From assembly GCA_964576475.1 (NCBI GenBank), contig CAZNVG010000055.1, forward strand, positions 1 to 6,858: 6,858 bases of DNA, in the 5' to 3' direction. Every line of letters starts with the position of its first letter. Within the stretch, counting starts at the first letter, position 1. The stretch is from CAZNVG01 sp964576475 (GTDB lineage Bacteria > Patescibacteriota > Saccharimonadia > Saccharimonadales > CAZNVG01). The notes under the pieces were generated by a model, which searched no databases, had not been told where the DNA came from, and saw only the letters and a list, made by a program, of their open reading frames with translations. Both the position numbers and the translations under genes were made by a program. Of this stretch, positions 1 to 4,935 are shown in pieces.

Positions 1-291
1 CAACTCATTCATGCCGCGTACGATACGCTCGGCCTGCAGAGCTACCTCACTGCTGGCGAGAAAGAAGTTCGAGCTTGGACTATCCGCAAGGACTCAACCG
101 CGCCACAAGCAGCGGGCGTGATTCACGGTGATTTTGAACGCGGATTTATAGCAGCCGAGATTGTAGCCTATCAGGATCTAATCACAGCAGGCTCAATGCA
201 AAGCGCAAAAGCTGCCGGCAAAGTGCGTACTGAAGGCAAAGACTACATCATGAAGCCGGATGATGTAGTTGAATTTCGATTTAATGTTTAG
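1..291 (+). CDS. ychF: Redox-regulated/ribosome-binding ATPase YchF (Obg-like), C-terminal part
   Basis: Frame 1 is open from the first base to a TAG at 289-291, giving the last 96 residues of a protein whose start lies outside the window. The residues KEVRAWTIRKDSTAPQAAG, then IHGDFERGFI, AGKVRTEGKDY and a terminal VVEFRFNV, match the C-terminal TGS domain of YchF/OLA1 almost position by position. Family members are about 365 residues long, so roughly a quarter is present; the GTPase-fold nucleotide-binding domain with its NxxE motif is missing only because of the window edge. YchF is a cytosolic P-loop NTPase that prefers ATP and binds ribosomes, and it is implicated in translation and stress responses. 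The stop codon lies 2 nt from the stop of the convergent serine hydrolase gene, so its transcript must end inside or beyond that gene unless a terminator was missed. Identification is secure. Confidence 0.95.
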   Translation, partial: QLIHAAYDTLGLQSYLTAGEKEVRAWTIRKDSTAPQAAGVIHGDFERGFIAAEIVAYQDLITAGSMQSAKAAGKVRTEGKDYIMKPDDVVEFRFNV

Positions 292-293
292 AT

Positions 294-1274
294 TTACTGA
301 TTCATAACAGCGGCAATTTTTGCCGATAGATCTGCGATAGCGGCAAAGTTTGATCCATTAGTCATAATAGACAGTACATACGCGCCTTTTGGTGAATATA
401 CTACCCCTGCGTCTGTATTGTAACTATCGAAGAAGCCTACTTTATTAGCCACATCGAGACCTGGGTTTCCTGCAGGTATACCTCGACGATGAATCTGTTG
501 TTTCATGTATTGAAGCATCGATTCTCGCTGCGCGGAATTCACTAGTCCGCCTTGCTGCAGTCGTACCATGAGCGTCGATACGTCATCAGAAGTGCTCCAT
601 GGGTGATTTATGTTTAACGATGTGCCTTTATACCCCTTTGCACGCAGTTCACCATCAACTGACTGCCAGCCAAGCATATTACCAAACGCGACTGCGCAGT
701 TATTGTCAGAGACTACTATCATCTGACGCACGCACTGATCAATATCAAGGCCGCCTTGGTTCGCCGACCACTGACCTTTGTTGACCTTGTCATATGCGAG
801 CTCAATTGCAAACATCTTATAGATACTTGCTGTATACATTTTTTCACCCCCACGATAGTGTGCCGAGATCGCAGTGTCATCAATTCCTCTCACTGTAACC
901 GCAAAAGTTCCAGGATGACTACGAACCCACTCATCAATAACCGGCTGGAGTTGTTTATTCACTGTTTCAGACCGAGATATTACTGGCGCTGCTGGCGGCT
1001 CGGCTGGTGGTGCGACTGGAGTATCAACTGCTGGAACGACAGACTTTTCAACTGTCGGTACGACAGGTAAATTTGAAGCTGCCTGTGCGACCGGCTCTGG
1101 TTTGGAAGGGTTCTGCAAAGGCATGACTAGCTGCATGGCAAGAACTGCAAATGTTAATATTGCATACATATACGCCATCTCTCGTACTCGTCGAAGATAT
1201 CCTACTCGACTGACGTATAGTCTGTAGAAAATAAGCAGCAAATTAGAAGGCAGATATGCCTGCAAAAGGTTCAT
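294..1274 (-). CDS. Membrane-anchored serine hydrolase, class A beta-lactamase fold
   Basis: This 326-residue protein has a basic N-terminal stretch, one hydrophobic segment (about 33-51), a Pro/Val/Ala-rich linker (about 52-98) and an outer catalytic domain (about 105-326). The catalytic domain carries the penicillin-recognising motifs S150-I-Y-K153 (SxxK), S189-D-N191 (SDN) and K278-V-G280 in place of KTG. The segment that should hold the omega-loop Glu166-x-x-L-N reads G217-T-S-L-N221, so the deacylating glutamate of true class A beta-lactamases appears absent. SxxK to SDN is 39 residues, shorter than the roughly 60 of classical enzymes. The likely site of action is the cell surface, as a penicillin-binding or peptidoglycan-acting protein rather than a drug-hydrolysing enzyme; that is inference. 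Start: the first ATG lies about 23 nt from the predicted transcription start, with no clear Shine-Dalgarno sequence. An internal Met33 just before the membrane segment is the alternative. Confidence 0.88.
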   Translation of the reverse strand: MNLLQAYLPSNLLLIFYRLYVSRVGYLRRVREMAYMYAILTFAVLAMQLVMPLQNPSKPEPVAQAASNLPVVPTVEKSVVPAVDTPVAPPAEPPAAPVISRSETVNKQLQPVIDEWVRSHPGTFAVTVRGIDDTAISAHYRGGEKMYTASIYKMFAIELAYDKVNKGQWSANQGGLDIDQCVRQMIVVSDNNCAVAFGNMLGWQSVDGELRAKGYKGTSLNINHPWSTSDDVSTLMVRLQQGGLVNSAQRESMLQYMKQQIHRRGIPAGNPGLDVANKVGFFDSYNTDAGVVYSPKGAYVLSIMTNGSNFAAIADLSAKIAAVMNQ

Positions 1275-1303
1275 AGTTTTTATTTTCTTTATGTTACATA
1301 AGT

Positions 1304-1332
1304 ACTATAGCACTCTGTTGCGCTTATGTCAA
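1304..1332 (-). promoter_or_regulatory. Sigma70-type promoter of the serine hydrolase gene
   Basis: On the minus strand a perfect -35 TTGACA (1327-1332) is followed by 17 nt and TATAGT (1304-1309), which is preceded by TGC (1312-1310), an extended -10. The predicted start is near 1297, giving a leader of about 23 nt to the ATG at 1274. The leader is A-rich without a Shine-Dalgarno sequence. This is the strongest promoter match in the window. Confidence 0.8.
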
Positions 1333-1416
1333 TAAGTTGTAATCTGGTGATAAATTGGCGGTTGTCATTTGAGGATTTGGTGAGCCGATGCGGCAGCAGA
1401 AAAAGTATGGTCCTGT

Positions 1417-1450
1417 GGGAGGACACACCGTTTTGTTGGTGTGCCCTCCC
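1417..1450 (-). terminator. Long hairpin 3' of the muramidase gene, probable terminator
   Basis: GGGAGGACACACC (1417-1429) pairs with GGTGTGCCCTCCC (1438-1450) around an 8-nt loop. The single mismatch becomes a G-U pair in the minus-strand transcript, making a continuous 13-bp, GC-rich stem. It starts 16 nt past the muramidase stop codon. The T-run (five T) comes only about 12 nt after the stem, so the match to an intrinsic terminator is imperfect, and the plus-strand reading has no T-run. The hairpin could instead stabilise the 3' end of the mRNA. The palindrome CAACGCGTTG (1454-1463) lies between it and the stop codon. Confidence 0.55.
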
Positions 1451-1465
1451 GGACAACGCGTTGAA

Positions 1466-2008
1466 TCAGCAGCCCCAGGCCCAATCGTCAGCGCCCCTGA
1501 CCACAATCGAGTACGTCACCACCGCATCCTGCATCCAGGGATCGGCGTCCGCAGCGTGCGAAGCGTTGCTGATCTCCCTGCGGTAGTGCGCCTCGGCAAG
1601 AGCCAGGTGTCGCCTCCATGTGCCATCGACGTACTGGTAGCGCCCACTTGCTGTGGACCTACCCGGACCTTCGACATAGCGCGTACCACCGTTCTCGGCT
1701 TTGTACGGGTTGGCGTGGCCGTTCGTCTCGTGACGAGCGATGCAGTTCATGCGACCCGTCACGCGCTCCATGTCTTCAAGCCACGGCCAAGCCTGCTTCA
1801 GAGCGACGCGAAACGCGATTCTCTCGCAGGCCCCACCGGGATCACCAGGATCTCCAGTGACCTGCAGACACGTACTTCGAGCAGACTCCGTGGTGTGATT
1901 GCTGCCAGTGAACTGGTTGTACAGGTGTACAAGTTGACTGTTGCAAGCCGTCGAAGCGACAGCCATGAGCAACATGATGGCAAGCATCATGTAACGGTTC
2001 TTCTTCAT
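1466..2008 (-). CDS. Secreted Rpf/transglycosylase-like muramidase
   Basis: The protein has 180 residues from the chosen ATG at 2008. That start has GAGG six nt upstream and puts a signal sequence at the N-terminus: MKKNR, then a hydrophobic run ending AVASTAC. An in-frame ATG at 2077 would add 23 non-hydrophobic residues and lacks this logic. Cleavage may be by signal peptidase I (after S-T-A21) or, less typically, at Cys22 as a lipoprotein. The lysozyme-like domain spans about 85-180: IARHE94 corresponds to the ARCE catalytic-glutamate region of resuscitation-promoting factors, ASGRYQYVDGTW131 to the YGGLQF..STW segment, and PWMQDAV...DDWAWGC to the C-terminal Q-and-W signature. Cys89 and Cys180 could form the disulfide seen in Rpf-type domains. 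Expected role: cleaving glycan strands of peptidoglycan outside the cell, its own or a partner's. Its GC, about 63% over a 240-nt sample, is far above its neighbours and suggests acquisition. Confidence 0.75.
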   Translation of the reverse strand: MKKNRYMMLAIMLLMAVASTACNSQLVHLYNQFTGSNHTTESARSTCLQVTGDPGDPGGACERIAFRVALKQAWPWLEDMERVTGRMNCIARHETNGHANPYKAENGGTRYVEGPGRSTASGRYQYVDGTWRRHLALAEAHYRREISNASHAADADPWMQDAVVTYSIVVRGADDWAWGC

Positions 2009-2071
2009 CCGTAACCTCAAGTTGCTACGACACACCTTCTTCAGGCATGTCATCGGGGGATTTTGCTCGCG

Positions 2072-2090
2072 CACCATTTGGTGACACCAA
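2072..2090. repeat. Overlapping palindromes built from CACCA/TGGTG half-sites
   Basis: Three half-sites follow each other: CACCA (2072-2076), TGGTG (2079-2083) and CACCA (2085-2089). The middle one can pair with either neighbour. TTGGTGACACCAA (2078-2090) is a 13-nt palindrome about a central A, and CACCA-TT-TGGTG (2072-2083) is a second one overlapping it. They lie 64-82 nt upstream of the muramidase start, so an operator or alternative RNA hairpins are possible. A function is not shown. Confidence 0.45.
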
Positions 2091-2107
2091 CAATCTCATT
2101 TTTGAGA

Positions 2108-2165
2108 ACTTTTTAGTAACAAAACATACTCTAGAGGGCTAGAGGACACATCGTTACTAAAAAGT
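2108..2165. repeat. 13-bp perfect inverted repeat with 32-nt spacer
   Basis: ACTTTTTAGTAAC (2108-2120) is exactly mirrored by GTTACTAAAAAGT (2153-2165). The spacer contains the palindrome CTCTAGAG (2129-2136) and a tandem CTAGAGGG/CTAGAGGA. A smaller inverted repeat, TCTCA-TTTT-TGAGA (2094-2107), abuts the left arm. The arms are AT-rich with T5/A5 runs, so as RNA the stem would be weak for an intrinsic terminator. A binding site or the footprint of an old insertion or recombination event is equally possible. Confidence 0.6.
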
Positions 2166-2238
2166 ACTCGTGATTGTCAGATTGTAAGCCGTTCCTGCCA
2201 CTAATCGTTTGTATGCACAATGCGATCAGTGATCTGGC

Positions 2239-2322
2239 TTAAAGTCCGAGCTGCTCAAGTTTGCGAAGGTGTTGTTCCTTCTCCCTGTGCAGACGCTTTC
2301 AGACTGGTTTGACAACCGCCAT
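2239..2322 (-). pseudogene. Possible 27-residue small ORF interrupted by TGA
   Basis: From an ATG at 2322 the minus strand reads MAVVKPV, then TGA (2299-2301), then KRLHREKEQHLRKLEQLGL and TAA (2239-2241). The second part is a strongly helical, charged segment that looks like a real protein C-terminus. No Shine-Dalgarno sequence precedes the ATG, and the whole stretch is short enough to be chance. If real, it is either a decayed gene (Trp TGG to TGA is one change) or the tail of a lost gene. Low confidence. Confidence 0.15.
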
Positions 2323-2372
2323 CGGTCATACTAGCAAAAAAGCTACTGTTTTACAACCCCTTAGCCGCCTAG

Positions 2373-2987
2373 TTAGTGTGTAGTAAACAATTGGTCTGAT
2401 CCAAACATTTGTGTCGACTGTTGCATCACAATCCGGCTCAAGGCACGCTGCAAAGTTCTTGTAGAACGTCTTGGCTGGAATAATTGGCCAGCCATACCTC
2501 TCGCTCCATGAGCGCCAGCAGCTATTACTTGCGGTCTCAGTATAGCGGGGTTTGGTGTTACCGTATCCTGATATGCCTGAGGTCGCTGCTCCACATTGCT
2601 ATTCGACTGCATTACACGCTCTTGAACATAACACGCCAGTTGTCGCAGATGTGCCTGATGCCAACTTCTAAACGTAATTGTCTTATGAGGCACATTAATA
2701 GTCAGGAGTGCATCGAAGAGCATCGACTGAAAACCAGTCTCACTAATCATCTGGTATCGTAAATCCTCGATATTTAGCTTAAAGGGTTTTTTGTCCACAA
2801 TAAGCAACCTAAGGTCAGTGGCCACAATCATTGCAAAGCCTCCGCTATACACGCCATTTGCCGCGTCACATATTGACTCGCCAGGCACGAGGATATTCTT
2901 CAATTCCCTAAGTTCGGACCTTCCAAACCTTCGAAATTGAATACCGAGTTGGCTAAGTTGCTGATCGACAATCGCTTGTGAAACCAT
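2373..2987 (-). CDS. PH-domain (YokE-like) small protein
   Basis: This 204-residue protein has no signal sequence or membrane segment, so it is likely cytosolic. Residues about 32-126 look like a bacterial PH-like domain of the YokE type: a sheet start at ILVPGESI, the strand pair GGFAMIVATDLRLLIVDKK, a middle region around DLRYQMISETGF and strand LLTINVPHKTITFRS, and a closing helix QAHLRQLACYVQERV. These domains are structural scaffolds with poorly known partners. The C-terminal tail (about 127-204) is Gln/Pro-rich and then basic, with an Arg-rich segment near 172-185, and has no domain I recognise. The start is well fixed: GGGAGG (2992-2997) lies 4 nt before the ATG. It diverges from the Crp/Fnr-type regulator gene, with a Crp-like box in the shared intergenic region placed to control it. 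The substrate or partner is unknown. Confidence 0.7.
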   Translation of the reverse strand: MVSQAIVDQQLSQLGIQFRRFGRSELRELKNILVPGESICDAANGVYSGGFAMIVATDLRLLIVDKKPFKLNIEDLRYQMISETGFQSMLFDALLTINVPHKTITFRSWHQAHLRQLACYVQERVMQSNSNVEQRPQAYQDTVTPNPAILRPQVIAAGAHGARGMAGQLFQPRRSTRTLQRALSRIVMQQSTQMFGSDQLFTTH

Positions 2988-3008
2988 ATAACCTCCCTTG
3001 TACTTCTC

Positions 3009-3052
3009 ATAGTAGTGATACCCATAGAAAACGTCTGTAATCTAGCTCACAA
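3009..3052 (-). promoter_or_regulatory. Promoter candidates of the PH-domain gene
   Basis: Two arrangements fit. One is TTGTGA (3047-3052) - 17 nt - TTCTAT (3024-3029), in which the Crp-like box would cover the -35 and repress. The other is a -10 TACTAT (3009-3014) with a start near 3002 and no separate -35. The centre of the box (3043.5) is then at about -41.5, the classical class II activator position, leaving a 15-nt leader that carries the Shine-Dalgarno sequence. The sequence alone does not decide between them. Confidence 0.45.
3036..3051. promoter_or_regulatory. Crp/Fnr-type operator between regulator and PH-domain gene
   Basis: The plus strand reads TGTAA-TCTAGC-TCACA, that is TGTGA-N6-TTACA on the minus strand. 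Nine of ten half-site bases match the E. coli CRP consensus TGTGA-N6-TCACA. The adjacent regulator gene encodes a recognition helix containing RETTSR, close to RETVGR of CRP, whose Arg, Glu and Arg contact TGTGA. The protein and the site therefore agree, which supports autoregulation and control of the divergent gene. Confidence 0.7.
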
Positions 3053-3076
3053 AATAAGTGGGATATATATCACTAA

Positions 3077-3104
3077 TGGACATTGAGCACGAGTATGGGA
3101 TAAT
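3077..3104 (+). promoter_or_regulatory. Promoter of the Crp/Fnr-family gene, probably leaderless transcript
   Basis: TGGACA (3077-3082) is followed by 16 nt and GATAAT (3099-3104), with TGG just before the hexamer (extended -10). Only five nt separate the hexamer from the ATG at 3110, so the transcription start should fall at or within a base or two of the start codon. No Shine-Dalgarno sequence is present, and an in-frame TAA at 3104-3106 rules out a longer protein. Confidence 0.65.
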
Positions 3105-3109
3105 AAGAC

Positions 3110-3760
3110 ATGGTGACCAAGCAGCAACAGACAGCATTGCTAAGAGAGTTCTTTCACTCTGGCAAACGGATGAAACTGAAACGCGGTCAAATCATTGATC
3201 GCTCTAATGACCAAGCCCCCTTCGGAATTTATTACATAGAAACTGGCTTCGTAAAAGCCTACGCCATTACAAAGTACGGCGAAGAGAACCTCATGGTTAT
3301 TCGAAAGGATACGGAGGTTTTTCCTTTAATTCGTACCTTTACGGGATTGCGCCGCGATATAGTCTACGAAGCTATGAGCGATTGTGTAGTCTGGCGAAAA
3401 TTGAGTGATGAATACGTGCGTTTTGTTGATGAGCATCAGGAAATACTACCAATCTTGCTCGATGCCGCTGTCGACATGTACTTGCTGCATTCAGTTCATC
3501 TTAATAGCCTAGAATATAGAACTGTACGTGAACGAGTTATATCATTCCTACTAATGCTAGAGCATCGATTTGGTAAGCAAACAAGCAATGGCGTACTGAT
3601 CGATGCACCGATTCGAAGACAAGATATTGCAAGCTCAGTTAGTGCCACAAGAGAAACGACTAGTCGCGTTCTCACAAGTTTATCCAGAAATGGTTTAATC
3701 AGCGCCGATAAGGGTCAAATCGTACTCACTGATATCGAGTCACTTCGTGCTCTTTTGTAA
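3110..3760 (+). CDS. Crp/Fnr-family transcriptional regulator
   Basis: The 216-residue length is typical of the family. The N-terminal half (about 15-110) is a cyclic-nucleotide-binding-type beta roll, with YYIETGFVKAY (41-51) and the E69-V-F segment in the expected places. The Arg-Ser/Thr phosphate-binding cassette of cAMP-binding members is not evident, and there is no N-terminal cysteine cluster for an Fe-S centre as in FNR, so the ligand is unknown. A long dimerisation helix (about 110-150) leads to a winged helix-turn-helix: IRRQDIASSVSATRETTSRVL (168-188), with recognition helix RETTSR (181-186), followed by the wing GLISADKGQIVL. It probably acts as a dimer on the TGTGA-type box 60-75 nt upstream of its own start and on the divergent PH-domain gene. 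The ATG is the only plausible start and has no Shine-Dalgarno sequence. Its 3' end overlaps the convergent tlyA by 21 nt. Confidence 0.9.
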   Translation: MVTKQQQTALLREFFHSGKRMKLKRGQIIDRSNDQAPFGIYYIETGFVKAYAITKYGEENLMVIRKDTEVFPLIRTFTGLRRDIVYEAMSDCVVWRKLSDEYVRFVDEHQEILPILLDAAVDMYLLHSVHLNSLEYRTVRERVISFLLMLEHRFGKQTSNGVLIDAPIRRQDIASSVSATRETTSRVLTSLSRNGLISADKGQIVLTDIESLRALL

Positions 3761-4480
3761 AAGATAGAATCTTTCCAGATTCCCCTTGGATCCCGCCACT
3801 TCCGAATCGGCTTTGTTTAAAATAACGAACTGTTTTCGCGACCATTCTTCAAAATCACGTAGTATCTTACGGCGCATCGAATCGTTTTTAATAACACCTT
3901 TTGTAGTTTGTTCCTTACCAGCTTCGAACTGCGGTTTAACCATAGCTACAATTTGCGACTTTTTGCCCACGAGACCTGCTATATGCGGCAGGATTTCGCG
4001 TATTGATATAAAACTAACATCGATAACTACAATATCAGGGCTTTCTATTTGAACACTCGAGTCACCACTCAAGCCGAGCGCGCGTATGTCAGTCTTCTCA
4101 TGCAGCTCTATCCGTGGGTCTGTACGAAGTGATGGATGTAGTTGCTCGGTGCCGACATCGACACTGATAACCTTCTTCGCACCATGTTGCAATGCATAGT
4201 CTGTGAAACCGCCTGTTGATGAGCCAACGTCCAGTACCACTTTGTCGGTAAATACCACCCTGAGTCTCTGGGCAATCGATGCAAGCTTAAAGCCTGCTCT
4301 CGAGACATATTGCTCCTGAGTAGTCAGTTCTATCCTGTCGTCCTCATGAACCATCTGTCCAGATTTGTAGGCCGGCTTCCCATTAACAAGCACTTTTTTC
4401 ATACGTATAAAACTATCGGCTTGGCTTCTGGAGAAAACAAACCCACGAGCCAACAGCTCATTATCTAGTCTATTTGTCAT
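3740..4480 (-). CDS. tlyA: TlyA-family rRNA 2'-O-methyltransferase (S4 plus FtsJ-like)
   Basis: The 246-residue protein is slightly short of the usual 250-275. An S4 RNA-binding domain fills about 1-58 (RLDNELLARGFVFSRSQA...VLVNGKPAYKSG). The Rossmann methyltransferase domain follows YVSRAGFKL, with the SAM-binding motif DVGSSTGGFTD (84-94). The K-D-K-E set of FtsJ-type 2'-O-ribose methyltransferases is visible: K65, D154 in IDVSFIS, K182 in MVKPQFE and E236 near the end. In Mycobacterium, TlyA methylates 16S and 23S rRNA and affects capreomycin sensitivity; some homologues are annotated as haemolysins. Here the role is most likely rRNA modification in the cytosol. The start ATG overlaps the preceding stop by one base (TAATG), with GAGGG seven nt upstream, so translation is probably coupled to the 2H gene. 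It is the last gene of the efp operon and converges on the Crp-type gene. Confidence 0.93.
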   Translation of the reverse strand: MTNRLDNELLARGFVFSRSQADSFIRMKKVLVNGKPAYKSGQMVHEDDRIELTTQEQYVSRAGFKLASIAQRLRVVFTDKVVLDVGSSTGGFTDYALQHGAKKVISVDVGTEQLHPSLRTDPRIELHEKTDIRALGLSGDSSVQIESPDIVVIDVSFISIREILPHIAGLVGKKSQIVAMVKPQFEAGKEQTTKGVIKNDSMRRKILRDFEEWSRKQFVILNKADSEVAGSKGNLERFYLLQKSTK

Positions 4481-4935
4481 TATTTTGCCCTCAGTTTGTA
4501 CGAACGTGTCGCACGCTTAGACCCATCAGTACTTCGTTTCACCAACTCAAAGTGGGTAACTTCTATCTTTTTCGGAATCTCTCGTTTGTGCGCACGGCGA
4601 CCCGTTAAATGTGGATCAAAGCGAGATTCTACGCCACGAAGTGCCCACACTGCCACGTTGGCAACTTCTAAATGCGCATACAGTGAATGATGTAGTACAT
4701 TAAGCTCAACGCTCGGCTTTATAAGTCTTGCGTTCCGACTTCTCGAGTAATTAGGGTCATTGGCCCCGACTTGTATTTCGAAAGGCCGAACCTTGCTTGC
4801 CACAACTTCACCAACTTCTTCGATATCTTTTTTTCCTGCTTCAAACCACTCAAAGATCGTGACATGTTGCGGCCATTTATCAAAAGACTCTTGCGGCGGC
4901 TCATCCACAAAAACAGCGTAAGAAAACTCACTCAC
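4480..4935 (-). CDS. 2H phosphoesterase, LigT/2'-5' RNA ligase-like
   Basis: Two HxT motifs mark the 2H superfamily: H-V-T in WPQHVTIFEWF and H-L-T in RFDPHLTGRR. They lie 85 residues apart, the usual spacing for the two lobes of the fold. 2H enzymes act on 2',3'-cyclic phosphates or 2'-5' bonds in RNA or nucleotides; the exact substrate here cannot be read from sequence. The preferred start is the GTG at 4935, giving 151 residues beginning just before the first strand FSYAVFVDEPP and overlapping the efp stop by 8 nt. A longer reading from GTG 4977 would overlap efp by 50 nt and adds 14 residues without a Shine-Dalgarno sequence. It ends within TAATG, sharing a base with tlyA. Its place between EF-P and an rRNA methyltransferase suggests a job in RNA processing or repair, which is inference. 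Confidence 0.75.
   Translation of the reverse strand: MSEFSYAVFVDEPPQESFDKWPQHVTIFEWFEAGKKDIEEVGEVVASKVRPFEIQVGANDPNYSRSRNARLIKPSVELNVLHHSLYAHLEVANVAVWALRGVESRFDPHLTGRRAHKREIPKKIEVTHFELVKRSTDGSKRATRSYKLRAK

Larger units (their letters stand above)
2009..2372. other. Intergenic region, 364 nt, with clustered inverted repeats
   Basis: The region lies between the muramidase (5' side) and the PH-domain gene (3' side), both on the minus strand. It holds the muramidase Shine-Dalgarno GAGG (2015-2018), the palindrome cluster 2072-2165, a small palindrome GATCAGTGATC (2224-2234) and a broken 28-codon ORF-like stretch (2239-2322). GC falls sharply at about 2090 on leaving the GC-rich muramidase patch. 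I found no convincing promoter, tRNA or intact gene here; the muramidase promoter therefore remains unplaced. Confidence 0.7.

Noticed and set aside
311..325. Hairpin CGGCAA-TTT-TTGCCG as the ychF terminator
   Set aside because: No T-run follows on either strand, and it lies within the hydrolase coding sequence.
756..1070. A 104-codon plus-strand ORF inside the serine hydrolase gene
   Set aside because: It is antisense to the SxxK/SDN region, has a Cys/Trp/Arg-rich composition and shows no Shine-Dalgarno sequence. It is a shadow of the real gene.
1388..2014. A 208-codon plus-strand ORF opposite the muramidase gene
   Set aside because: It is Arg/Val-rich without a recognisable domain and lies antisense to a frame that has a signal sequence, a lysozyme-like motif set and a Shine-Dalgarno sequence. 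High GC explains the lack of stops.
1510..2077. Longer muramidase start at 2077
   Set aside because: It would bury the signal sequence behind 23 extra residues; the ATG at 2008 has GAGG at the right spacing.
2108..2165. Insertion-sequence ends or a miniature transposon
   Set aside because: The 58-nt unit has no flanking target duplication that I could see and is too short for a typical MITE; kept only as an inverted repeat.
2299..2301. UGA recoded as glycine or tryptophan in this genome
   Set aside because: UGA serves as the normal stop of the muramidase, tlyA and efp genes in the same window.
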